From positions 1-31,110 of the forward strand of contig CAJFOL010000086.1 of assembly GCA_904397185.1 (NCBI GenBank): 31,110 nt of DNA, in the 5' to 3' direction. Shown here piece after piece: positions 7,563-15,560 of the stretch. The notes under the pieces were generated by a model. The model did no database searches and was not told where the DNA came from. It saw only the letters and a list, made by a program, of their open reading frames with translations. Numbering within the stretch: the stretch's first letter is position 1; each line of letters opens with the position of its first letter. Both the position numbers and the translations under genes were made by a program. This DNA is from an uncultured Clostridia bacterium (GTDB lineage: Bacteria > Bacillota > Clostridia > Christensenellales > UBA1242).

Positions 7563-7726
7563 AGTGAGCCAAGCACCACAAAAACTATGACAAAAACTGC
7601 TCCTACTATTGATAAGATTAATGATTGAATGCCAAGTCTCTTATTGACATCTTTCTTTGCAGGCTCCAGTCCAGTCAGTGAATAATATTGTGCTTTTGCC
7701 CCAAATATTCTTTTAATAAATCCCAT
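7496..7726 (-). CDS. Small membrane protein, N-terminal part (frameshifted)
   Basis: A 76-residue frame with a good GAGGGG ribosome site before its ATG. It has a basic N-terminus (MGFIKRIFGAKAQ), a polar stretch, and one hydrophobic segment (about 33-55). The last 20 or so residues (CLQNMLAHNSVMARQVFLFCH) look like out-of-frame translation. The overlapping frame at 7305-7562 supplies further membrane segments, so this is probably the true start of one frameshifted gene of roughly 140 codons. Whether the shift is a mutation, an assembly error or programmed cannot be told here; no canonical slippery heptamer is in register. Confidence 0.55.
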   Translation of the reverse strand: MGFIKRIFGAKAQYYSLTGLEPAKKDVNKRLGIQSLILSIVGAVFVIVFVVLGSLCLQNMLAHNSVMARQVFLFCH

Positions 7727-7850
7727 AATTCCCCTCTTATTTAATTTAGACTAACAAATAAATATAGTGATTGTTAAACGTTTTTTATATTTTATGAAAG
7801 ATTTATTAAAAAAATCATAAAAAGTATTATAATTCAAGATAAATTATATA

Positions 7851-7896
7851 AAAAAAGACTTGTATCAATATTGATTTTTCAATATGATTCAAGTCT
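7851..7896 (-). terminator. Terminator of rpoBC
   Basis: AGACTTG (7856-7862) pairs with CAAGTCT (7890-7896), and the stem continues inwards with ATCA/TGAT and TATTG/CAATA around an A/T loop. On the minus strand the stem is followed directly by a T-run (7851-7856). It lies a few bases after the rpoC stop. Confidence 0.85.
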
Positions 7897-7904
7897 ATTT
7901 TTTA

Positions 7905-10900
7905 TTATTCAGCAATATCATCTACCATTTCATGGTTTGCTGGTGTATCCTTTTCTTCTTTTACAAGAACAGGCATAACTGTGCGGTAAAGTTTTATACC
8001 AGTACCTGCTGGAATGAGTTTACCAATAATTACGTTCTCTTTTAGACCAAGCAAGTTGTCAACTTTGCCCTTAACTGCAGCATCGGTAAGAGTTCTCGAA
8101 GTCTCTTGGAATGATGCGGCTGATAAGAAACTTTCTGTTGAAAGTGATGCTTTTGTTATACCCAAAAGTATTCTCTTTACAGTTGCAGGTACTCCGCCTT
8201 CTTGTAATATTCTATCGTTTTCTTCGTCAACTCTGTAAACGTCAACAATTTCTCCTGGAAGAAGATTAGTGTCTCCTGCATTTTCAACTTTAACTTTCTT
8301 AAGCATTTGGCGAATGATAATTTCAACGTGTTTATCATTAACTTTAACGTCTTGACCACGATAGGTAGAAATGACCTGATTGAGCAAGTACTCTTGAAGT
8401 CCCTTTGCACCTTTCATTCTTAGAAGGTCACTAGGATTGATGGCTCCTGCAGTAAGTTGAGTGCCTGGTTCAACTGTTTCGCCGTTCTTAGCAAGTAAAA
8501 CTACAGGTTTCTTTGCTTCGTATTCCACTTCACCATCACGGGTTGAGACTGTAAAGTAATAATATTTTGCATCGTCTGTAATTCTAAGTTTCCCAGCAAC
8601 TTCACTAAGAAGTGCCTCACCTTTTGGTCGTCTTGCTTCAAAGATTTCTTCAACACGAGGGAGACCTTGTGTAATATCAAGAGCGGAAGCAACACCACCA
8701 GAGTGGAAGGTTCTCATGGTAAGTTGTGTACCAGGTTCGCCGATTGACTGAGCAGCGACAATACCTACTGCCTCACCTATTGTAACCATTTCTTTGTTTG
8801 AAAGGTCTCTTCCATAACACTTAGCACAAACACCATGTTTACAACGGCAGGTGAAGAGTGAACGGATTTGCACTTTCTTAATCCCTGCTTTTTCAACTGC
8901 TTCGGACTGCTCTTTTGTAACCATAGTATTTGCTGGAACAATTATTTCGCCGGTCTTAGGGTCAACGACATCATCAACCACAACTCTTCCGTAGATACGT
9001 TCTGCAAGTGTTTCTTGAACAACACCATCTACAACAAGGTCGGTCACAAATACACCTTTAACCTTCTCGCCTAAATCTGCAAAGCAGTCTTCTGTTGTAA
9101 TTACAACATCTTGAGCAATATCTACAAGACGACGAGTAAGATAACCTGAGTCCGCTGTCTTAAGAGCGGTATCGGTAAGACCTTTTCTAATACCACGTGC
9201 AGTCAAGAAATATTCAATTGGTGTTAATCCATGAACGAATGATGACTTGATTGGAACGTCAATCTTTTCACCTGATGCGGTTGTCTTAATACCTGACATA
9301 CCACAAAGAGCATTGAGTTGGTCTTTAGAACCACGGGCACCAGAGTTACACATAACTTTGAATGGATTAAGGTCATCCATTTCATCAAAGAGTGCTTTTC
9401 CGACTTTTGCTTTGGTCTCTTCCCAAAGTTCGATGTTATCTTTTACCTTTTCATCATAAGTGATAAGCCCACGTTTGAAAAGTTTTTCATTTTCAAGAGC
9501 CTTTTGGTCTGCCTCATGTAAAATTTCAGCCTTTTCTTTTGGTTCTTCTATATCGAAAGCATTTACAGTGAGAGCGCCAAGAGTTGAATATTTGTAACCT
9601 GTTTCCTTAATCTTATCGACAAGTTTTGCACAGGCAGTTGTGCCATATTTATCATATGCTCTTGCAAGTATTGAACGAAGGTCTTTCTTGATTACATCTC
9701 TGTTAAATTCAAGTTCGCAAATATTCTCTTCCTTGCTTCTGTCTACAAAGCCAAGGTCTTGTGGAATTTGCTCGTTAAACAAAATTCTGCCGACAGTAGT
9801 CTCTACAATTTTTGAATAATGTTTGCCATCAATATCCTTTGTAAGTCTAACCTTGATTTTTGCTTGAATATGAAGGTTTTGTGTTTGATATGCAATGATT
9901 GCCTCTTCTTTAGATGTATAGATATTCCCTTCACCCTTTGCACCTGGCTTAATCATAGTCATATATGCACATCCAAGGACAATGTCTTGTGATGGTGTAA
10001 CAATAGGCTCACCATTTGAAAGTTTTAAAATATTGTTTGAGGCAAGCATAAGTGTTCTTGCTTCAGTTCTTGCATCGATTGAGAGAGGAACGTGAACAGA
10101 CATTTGGTCACCATCGAAGTCGGCATTGAAGGCTTCGCAACAAGCAGGATGAAGTTTGATTGCTCTTCCTTCTACTAGTACAGGCTCAAATGCTTGAACG
10201 GAAAGTCTGTGAAGTGTTGGAGCACGGTTTAAGAATACCGGGTGGTCTTTAATAACCTCGGCAAGTATATCCCAAACAACTGGCTTTTCCTTTTCAATCA
10301 TACGTTTTGCTGACTTTATGTTATGTGATTTGTTAAGGTCAACAAGTCTATTCATTATAAATGGCTTAAAAAGTTCGAGTGCCATCTCTTTTGGAAGTCC
10401 ACATTGGTACATTTTAAGTTCTGGACCAACGACAATAACTGAACGACCTGAGTAGTCTACACGTTTTCCAAGCAAGTTTAATCTAAAGCGACCTTGTTTA
10501 CCACCGAGCATAGCGGTAAGTGATTTGAGGTCCCTTTGTTTTGAAGATTGAACGGCTTTGCCACGTTTACCATTGTCAATTAAGTTATCAACCGCCTCTT
10601 GAAGCATACGTTTTTCGTTTCTGACAATAACCTCTGGTGCTCCAAGTTCTATAAGTTTTTTAAGACGATTATTTCTGTTTATAACTCTTCTATAAAGGTC
10701 ATTAAGGTCACTTGTGGCATAACGTCCACCATCAAGTGGGACCATAGGACGAAGGTCTGGTGGAAGTACTGGTATGACGTCAAGTACCATCCAAGTTGGA
10801 TTGTTTCCGCTTGTTAAGAAAGACTCAACAACGTCAAGTTTCTTCATGGCTTTGATTTTACGTTGACCTTTTAATGTGTTAAGGGATTCTTTCAATGATT

Positions 10901-11468
10901 TTGACTCTTTTTCAAGGTCAACTTCGCCAAGAAGTCTCTTGATTGCCTCAGCACCCATACCAACTTCAAAGGCATCAGCACCATATTTCTCGCAAGCATC
11001 CATATATTCTTTATCTGTTATAACTTGCTTGTAGGCAAGGTCAGTCTTCTTAGGGTCAAGAACGACATAACAAACATAATACACAACCTGCTCCAAAAGT
11101 TTTGGAGTCATTTCAAGAAGTGTACCAATCTTTGATGGAATATTTCTAAAATACCAAATGTGAGTACAAGGAGAGGCGAGTTCAATGTGTCCCATACGTT
11201 CACGTCTAACCTTGGCTCTTGTGACCTCAACACCACACTTGTCGCACACTACACCCTTATAACGTATTCTCTTATATCTTCCGCATTGACATTCCCAGTC
11301 CTTACGTGGTCCGAAAATCTTTTCGCAGAAAAGACCATCGCGTTCTGGTTTTTGTGTACGATAGTTGATAGTTTCTGGTTTGGTAACTTCACCATGAGAC
11401 CATTCTCTTATCTTCTCTGGTGAAGCAATCCCTATTCTAATAGAATCAAAATTGTTTAATTCAAACAT
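7905..11468 (-). CDS. rpoC: RNA polymerase beta' subunit
   Basis: The 1,187-residue beta' subunit carries the catalytic Mg2+ of RNA polymerase. The N-terminal zinc finger uses Cys60, Cys62, Cys75 and Cys78. The active-site NADFDGD motif lies at 448-454. A second zinc cluster (CRCKHGVCAKC) and the following trigger-loop region (GIVAAQSIGEPGTQLTMRTFHSGG) are intact. Length and domain order match Gram-positive RpoC with no large insertion. The ATG is preceded by AGGGG. It follows rpoB by 72 bases and is surely co-transcribed with it. Downstream there is a strong terminator instead of the usual rpsL-rpsG-fusA cluster. Confidence 0.99.
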   Translation of the reverse strand: MFELNNFDSIRIGIASPEKIREWSHGEVTKPETINYRTQKPERDGLFCEKIFGPRKDWECQCGRYKRIRYKGVVCDKCGVEVTRAKVRRERMGHIELASPCTHIWYFRNIPSKIGTLLEMTPKLLEQVVYYVCYVVLDPKKTDLAYKQVITDKEYMDACEKYGADAFEVGMGAEAIKRLLGEVDLEKESKSLKESLNTLKGQRKIKAMKKLDVVESFLTSGNNPTWMVLDVIPVLPPDLRPMVPLDGGRYATSDLNDLYRRVINRNNRLKKLIELGAPEVIVRNEKRMLQEAVDNLIDNGKRGKAVQSSKQRDLKSLTAMLGGKQGRFRLNLLGKRVDYSGRSVIVVGPELKMYQCGLPKEMALELFKPFIMNRLVDLNKSHNIKSAKRMIEKEKPVVWDILAEVIKDHPVFLNRAPTLHRLSVQAFEPVLVEGRAIKLHPACCEAFNADFDGDQMSVHVPLSIDARTEARTLMLASNNILKLSNGEPIVTPSQDIVLGCAYMTMIKPGAKGEGNIYTSKEEAIIAYQTQNLHIQAKIKVRLTKDIDGKHYSKIVETTVGRILFNEQIPQDLGFVDRSKEENICELEFNRDVIKKDLRSILARAYDKYGTTACAKLVDKIKETGYKYSTLGALTVNAFDIEEPKEKAEILHEADQKALENEKLFKRGLITYDEKVKDNIELWEETKAKVGKALFDEMDDLNPFKVMCNSGARGSKDQLNALCGMSGIKTTASGEKIDVPIKSSFVHGLTPIEYFLTARGIRKGLTDTALKTADSGYLTRRLVDIAQDVVITTEDCFADLGEKVKGVFVTDLVVDGVVQETLAERIYGRVVVDDVVDPKTGEIIVPANTMVTKEQSEAVEKAGIKKVQIRSLFTCRCKHGVCAKCYGRDLSNKEMVTIGEAVGIVAAQSIGEPGTQLTMRTFHSGGVASALDITQGLPRVEEIFEARRPKGEALLSEVAGKLRITDDAKYYYFTVSTRDGEVEYEAKKPVVLLAKNGETVEPGTQLTAGAINPSDLLRMKGAKGLQEYLLNQVISTYRGQDVKVNDKHVEIIIRQMLKKVKVENAGDTNLLPGEIVDVYRVDEENDRILQEGGVPATVKRILLGITKASLSTESFLSAASFQETSRTLTDAAVKGKVDNLLGLKENVIIGKLIPAGTGIKLYRTVMPVLVKEEKDTPANHEMVDDIAE

Positions 11469-11540
11469 AACATTCCCCTATTATAATTTTTTAACATTCT
11501 CACTTGTTTATTATAGTTTTATCAATATATAGTATCAATC

Positions 11541-14500
11541 CTACTCGTCAAAATCGCCAAAATCATCAAATATATCAAGATTGTCAAGAGCATCATGTTT
11601 TGTGCTTTCCTCAAAGACATCTTGAAGGTCTTTGTCATCTTGCTCCTCTTGTGTTGTTGTCTCTTCTGGCTGTGCATCAAAGTCGTAAATGCCTTCGACG
11701 AGGTCTTTCTCGGTGTCTTGAGCCAAAGTTGTGTTTGGAGCATCCTGTTCGTCTTGACTAAGTTCGCTAAGTGAGATTTCTTTATCCCCCTCAGTGAGTA
11801 TTTTAATGTCAAGACCAAGTGCTTGCAATTCTTTCACAAGAACTTTGAATGATTCAGGTATTCCTGGCTCTGCAATTGGAAGTCCTTTAATAATCGACTC
11901 ATAGGTTTTAAGTCGACCGTTAAGGTCGTCTGACTTAACTGTAAGCATTTCTTGCAAGATATGGCTTGCACCATATGCTTCAAGTGCCCAAACTTCCATT
12001 TCACCAAATCTTTGACCACCAAAGAGTGATTTACCACCAAGTGGTTGTTGAGTGATAAGTGCATATGGTCCGATTGAACGAGCATGGATTTTAGAGTCAA
12101 CCATATGTTCAAGTTTCAACATATATTTAACACCGATAGTTGTAAGGTTGTCAAATGGTTCGCCTGTACGTCCATCGTAGAGTTGGACTTTGCCATCTTC
12201 TCTAAAGTTGTTATCAATTAAAAGTTCTTTGATATCAGCAAGTGTCGCACCATCAAATGCAGGTGTAGCGACTTTCCAGCCAAGAGCCTTAGCGACAAGT
12301 CCAAGGTGGACCTCCATAACCTGACCAATATTCATACGAGATGGAATACCAAGTGGGCTTAACACTATATCTAGTGGTGTACCATTAGCCATAAACGGCA
12401 TATCTGCTTCTGGAAGGACAATTGAAACGACACCTTTGTTACCGTGACGTCCTGCCATCTTATCGCCGACAGATATCTTACGTTTTTGTGCAACTGTAAC
12501 CCTAACCATCATTGTTACACCTGGCTCAAGGTCGTCTTTATTCTTCTTTGAGAAAACTTGAACGTCAACGACTACACCGCCCTTACCATGTTGAACACGA
12601 AGAGAGGTATCTCTTACGTCTCTAGCCTTGTCACCAAAGATAGCACGGAGCAATCTTTCCTCTGGAGTGAGGTCGGTCTCACCTTTTGGTGTTACCTTTC
12701 CAACTAGGATATCATTTGGATGTACTTCTGCACCTATTCTTATGATACCATTTTCATCAAGGTCCTTAAGTGCATCTTCGCCAAGGTTTGGAATATCACG
12801 AGTGATAACCTCATCGCCAAGTTTGGTTGTACGGCATTTAATCTCTTGGTCATATAATGTGATTGAAGTGTAAACGTCATCTTTTACAAGTCTTTCATTG
12901 ATAAGGATAGCATCCTCAAAGTTTTGTCCTTCCCAGTTCATGTAACCGATAAGAACATTTTTACCAACGGCGAGTTCGCCATGGTCAGTTGAGTAGCCAT
13001 CAGTAAGGACATCTCCCTCTTCAACTCTTTCGCCCTTAGTCACACATGGACGTTGGTTGAAACATATGTCATCGTTTGCTTTCGCAAATTTTGTAAGAGT
13101 ATAGATATCTTCATCGCCCTTATCAGTAAGGACTCTAATTTCATCTGCTGAAACATATTTGACTGTTCCTGCTCTCTTTGCAAGGATTACACATCCGCTG
13201 TCACGAGCAGCAATGTACTCCATACCTGTTCCGACAATTGGTGCCTCAGGTCTAAGAACTGGAACTGCCTGACGTTGCATGTTTGCACCCATAAGTGCAC
13301 GGTTTGCTTCATCGCCGTTTACAAATGGAATCAAACTTGTAGCAACTGATATCATTTGTCTTGGAGATACATCCATGTAGTCAACTTTGCTTGCAGGAAC
13401 TTCCTCGTTTACCGAGCCATGTCTACACATGACACGTTTATTTACAAAGTGTCCTTCCTCATCGAGAGGTTCGATAGCCTGTGCAATGTAACTATAATTT
13501 TCAACGTCAGCCATCTTGTAAACTATATCTTTAGTTACCACACCACGAGTTTTGTCCACTACTCTATAAGGTGTTTCAAGGAAGCCATAGTCATTAACCT
13601 TAACATAGCTAGCAAGAGTGTTTATAAGACCGATTGATTGACCTTCTGGTGTTTCAACTGGACAAATTCTTCCATAGTGTGTAAAGTGAATATCACGGAT
13701 TTCTGGATCGGCTCTTTCCTTTCTGATACCTCCAGGTCCAATAGCAGACACACGACGTTTTTGTGTGATACCAGAAAGTGGGTTCTTTTGGTCCATAATT
13801 TGAGAAAGTTGTGATTGAGAGAAAAAGTCTCTAAGGGCTTTGTTGACTGCCTTAGGGTTCATGATTTGTGATGGTGTAACCTCTTCAAACTCTCTTCCTT
13901 GTAAGGTTTCTTTAATGTTTGTTGCAAGTTTTGTCACACCCTTTCTAAAGTCGTTGCAAGTAAGTTCGCCAACAGTTGCCACTCTCTTGTTAGAGAGGTG
14001 TTCAATCTTATCAATACCTGCAATGCCTTCAAGAACGTCAAGATAACAAGAAATAGTTGCCAAAATATCGTCCATAGTAAGTGTTGTAATAATAAGGTCT
14101 TTAACACTATTCTTGATTGCTTCAATTCTCTTCTCTTTTGTCTTGTTCTCAGACAAGATTTGCATAAGAACAGGATAATAAACATCTTCAAATATTCCAA
14201 GTTCCTCTTGATTGCAAGGGAAAACTTCAGAGAGAGTAACACGGTTATTGCCTCTCATAAAGTGTTTCTTTCCGTTTACTTGTACCCAAACCTCATTGAC
14301 ACCTGCATTTTGTACACGTTTTGCACTTTCCTCAGTGAACTCTTCGCCCGCTCTAACTAAAAGTTCTCCGTCTACAATGATATCTTCGGCATTGATATTG
14401 CCAGGAAGTCTTGATTTAAGCCCAAGTTTTTTATTGAATTTATATCTACCAACTTTTGAAAGATTGTAGTATGCATCTGTAAAGAATGACACATTCAAGA

Positions 14501-15257
14501 AACTTCTTGTGCTTTCAACAGATGGCACGTCAGTTGGTCTTGTCTTTCTAGAAAATTCAAGGAGTGCTTCTTCTTGAGTTGTCTGTGGTTCTTTATCAAG
14601 AACGAGTTTAATGTAACGATTATTTCCAAAACATTTGAGTATCTCTTCATTGGTAAAACCAAAACATTTCAAAAATACACCAAGACTTATCTTATTCTTC
14701 CGCTCAAGAACTATCTTTAAGTTTTCGCTTGCACCCTGTTCAATCTCAATCCATGCACCATGGACAGGAATAACTTGTGCTCTTAAAGTTGCATTGTTAT
14801 CCTTTTCACGAGAGAGGTATACACTAGGTGCTCTGACGATTTGGTTGATAACAACTCTTTCAATACCATTGTATATAAAAGAGCCTTGCTCTGTCATCAT
14901 AGGAACGTCACCCATGAAAACTTCTTGTTCAACTGCCTGTCCTGTTTCTTCAACAACAAAACGAGCCTTCACTTTGAGTGGAGACGAATATGTTGCACCG
15001 CGACGTTTACATTCCTTAATATCATACTTAGGCTTTGCAAATGGCAAAATTTCTGTTATATACAATTTTGCTTTGCCCGAGTAGTCAGTGAGTGGGAAAA
15101 ATTCATCAAGTACACGTTTGATGCCTTTCTCCAAAAAGTCTTTATAAGACTTCTTTTGAATTTCAAGAAGTGGTGGAACTTTAATAAGTTCTTCACACTT
15201 GCCAAAGAAATATCTTTCTGATTTGCCTTGTTTGATTTTCTTTACGTTTACAGACAT
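11541..15257 (-). CDS. rpoB: RNA polymerase beta subunit
   Basis: The 1,238-residue beta subunit forms, with beta', the catalytic cleft and the rifampicin pocket. I chose the ATG at 15257 because it has an ideal AAGGAG site; the frame stays open 15 codons further upstream, but those codons lie in the leader just after the T-run of a terminator-like hairpin. The protein contains the fork and rifampicin region (LSQIMDQKNPLSGITQKRRV, about 484-503), the ETPEG segment, and the C-terminal GGKSLFGGQRFGEMEVWALEAYGA that contacts beta'. The last 70 or so residues form an acidic tail rich in Asp and Glu. Three rifampicin-contact positions differ from the sensitive consensus (E. coli numbering F514I, H526Q, N568S). 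Confidence 0.99.
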   Translation of the reverse strand: MSVNVKKIKQGKSERYFFGKCEELIKVPPLLEIQKKSYKDFLEKGIKRVLDEFFPLTDYSGKAKLYITEILPFAKPKYDIKECKRRGATYSSPLKVKARFVVEETGQAVEQEVFMGDVPMMTEQGSFIYNGIERVVINQIVRAPSVYLSREKDNNATLRAQVIPVHGAWIEIEQGASENLKIVLERKNKISLGVFLKCFGFTNEEILKCFGNNRYIKLVLDKEPQTTQEEALLEFSRKTRPTDVPSVESTRSFLNVSFFTDAYYNLSKVGRYKFNKKLGLKSRLPGNINAEDIIVDGELLVRAGEEFTEESAKRVQNAGVNEVWVQVNGKKHFMRGNNRVTLSEVFPCNQEELGIFEDVYYPVLMQILSENKTKEKRIEAIKNSVKDLIITTLTMDDILATISCYLDVLEGIAGIDKIEHLSNKRVATVGELTCNDFRKGVTKLATNIKETLQGREFEEVTPSQIMNPKAVNKALRDFFSQSQLSQIMDQKNPLSGITQKRRVSAIGPGGIRKERADPEIRDIHFTHYGRICPVETPEGQSIGLINTLASYVKVNDYGFLETPYRVVDKTRGVVTKDIVYKMADVENYSYIAQAIEPLDEEGHFVNKRVMCRHGSVNEEVPASKVDYMDVSPRQMISVATSLIPFVNGDEANRALMGANMQRQAVPVLRPEAPIVGTGMEYIAARDSGCVILAKRAGTVKYVSADEIRVLTDKGDEDIYTLTKFAKANDDICFNQRPCVTKGERVEEGDVLTDGYSTDHGELAVGKNVLIGYMNWEGQNFEDAILINERLVKDDVYTSITLYDQEIKCRTTKLGDEVITRDIPNLGEDALKDLDENGIIRIGAEVHPNDILVGKVTPKGETDLTPEERLLRAIFGDKARDVRDTSLRVQHGKGGVVVDVQVFSKKNKDDLEPGVTMMVRVTVAQKRKISVGDKMAGRHGNKGVVSIVLPEADMPFMANGTPLDIVLSPLGIPSRMNIGQVMEVHLGLVAKALGWKVATPAFDGATLADIKELLIDNNFREDGKVQLYDGRTGEPFDNLTTIGVKYMLKLEHMVDSKIHARSIGPYALITQQPLGGKSLFGGQRFGEMEVWALEAYGASHILQEMLTVKSDDLNGRLKTYESIIKGLPIAEPGIPESFKVLVKELQALGLDIKILTEGDKEISLSELSQDEQDAPNTTLAQDTEKDLVEGIYDFDAQPEETTTQEEQDDKDLQDVFEESTKHDALDNLDIFDDFGDFDE

Positions 15258-15302
15258 CTGCTTCTCCTTATATTGTCTTAACTGTTTGTCAACTTTTAAC
15301 AC

Positions 15303-15352
15303 AAAAAAGGACCCTTACAGCATAAAAATGCTATAATAGTCCCCGCCTATTA
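15303..15352 (-). promoter_or_regulatory. Terminator-like hairpin in the rpoB leader
   Basis: Bases 15309-15323 pair with 15328-15342 in a stem of about 15 positions (two G-T pairs, one mismatch) closed by a four-base loop. On the minus strand a run of six T follows (15303-15308). It lies between the rpoB promoter and the rpoB start, so it could act as an attenuator. An alternative hairpin, TAATAG/CTATTA (15347-15352 with 15334-15339), uses part of the same arm and could be an antiterminator. Confidence 0.6.
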
Positions 15353-15398
15353 AGTTAAAAAGTTAAATTATATCTATCCACAGTCAATATTCTGTATA

Positions 15399-15428
15399 AT
15401 TATAATACAATTAACAAAAGAATGTCAA
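15399..15428 (-). promoter_or_regulatory. Promoter of rpoBC
   Basis: On the minus strand a perfect TTGACA (15428-15423) and a perfect TATAAT (15404-15399) are spaced by 18 bases. Transcription would start near 15392, giving a leader of about 135 bases. This is one of the strongest promoter matches in the window and shows that rpoBC need not depend on the operon upstream. Confidence 0.85.
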
Positions 15429-15470
15429 TAGTTTTTTAACATTTTTTTGTTATTTTATACTTTTTTTATC

Positions 15471-15505
15471 AAAAAACTGCGAAATAGATACAATCTTATC
15501 TATTT
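15471..15505 (-). terminator. Terminator of the VirB4-lipoprotein operon
   Basis: AAATAGATA (15482-15490) pairs perfectly with TATCTATTT (15497-15505) over a six-base loop. On the minus strand a T-run (15471-15476) follows after five bases. It separates the giant-gene operon from the rpoB promoter. With the promoter and leader hairpin it fills the gene-free stretch 15258-15560. Confidence 0.6.
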
Positions 15506-15560
15506 AAAAATAAAGTTTGATAAAATTTTTTTTAAAATTTATGTCCTAGATGACCTAGAC

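Noticed and set aside
8014..15221. Many frames on the plus strand and in other registers across rpoB and rpoC
   Set aside because: They are antisense or out-of-frame shadows of two certain genes, with no ribosome sites or domain signals.
15258..15302. Fifteen extra N-terminal codons for rpoB
   Set aside because: They start with GTG directly after the T-run of the leader hairpin and lack a ribosome site, whereas the ATG at 15257 has an ideal AAGGAG.
15543..15560. Hairpin GTCTAGG/CTAGGAC just after the giant gene's stop
   Set aside because: The arms pair only with a bulge and no T-run follows directly; the stem at 15482-15505 is a better terminator.
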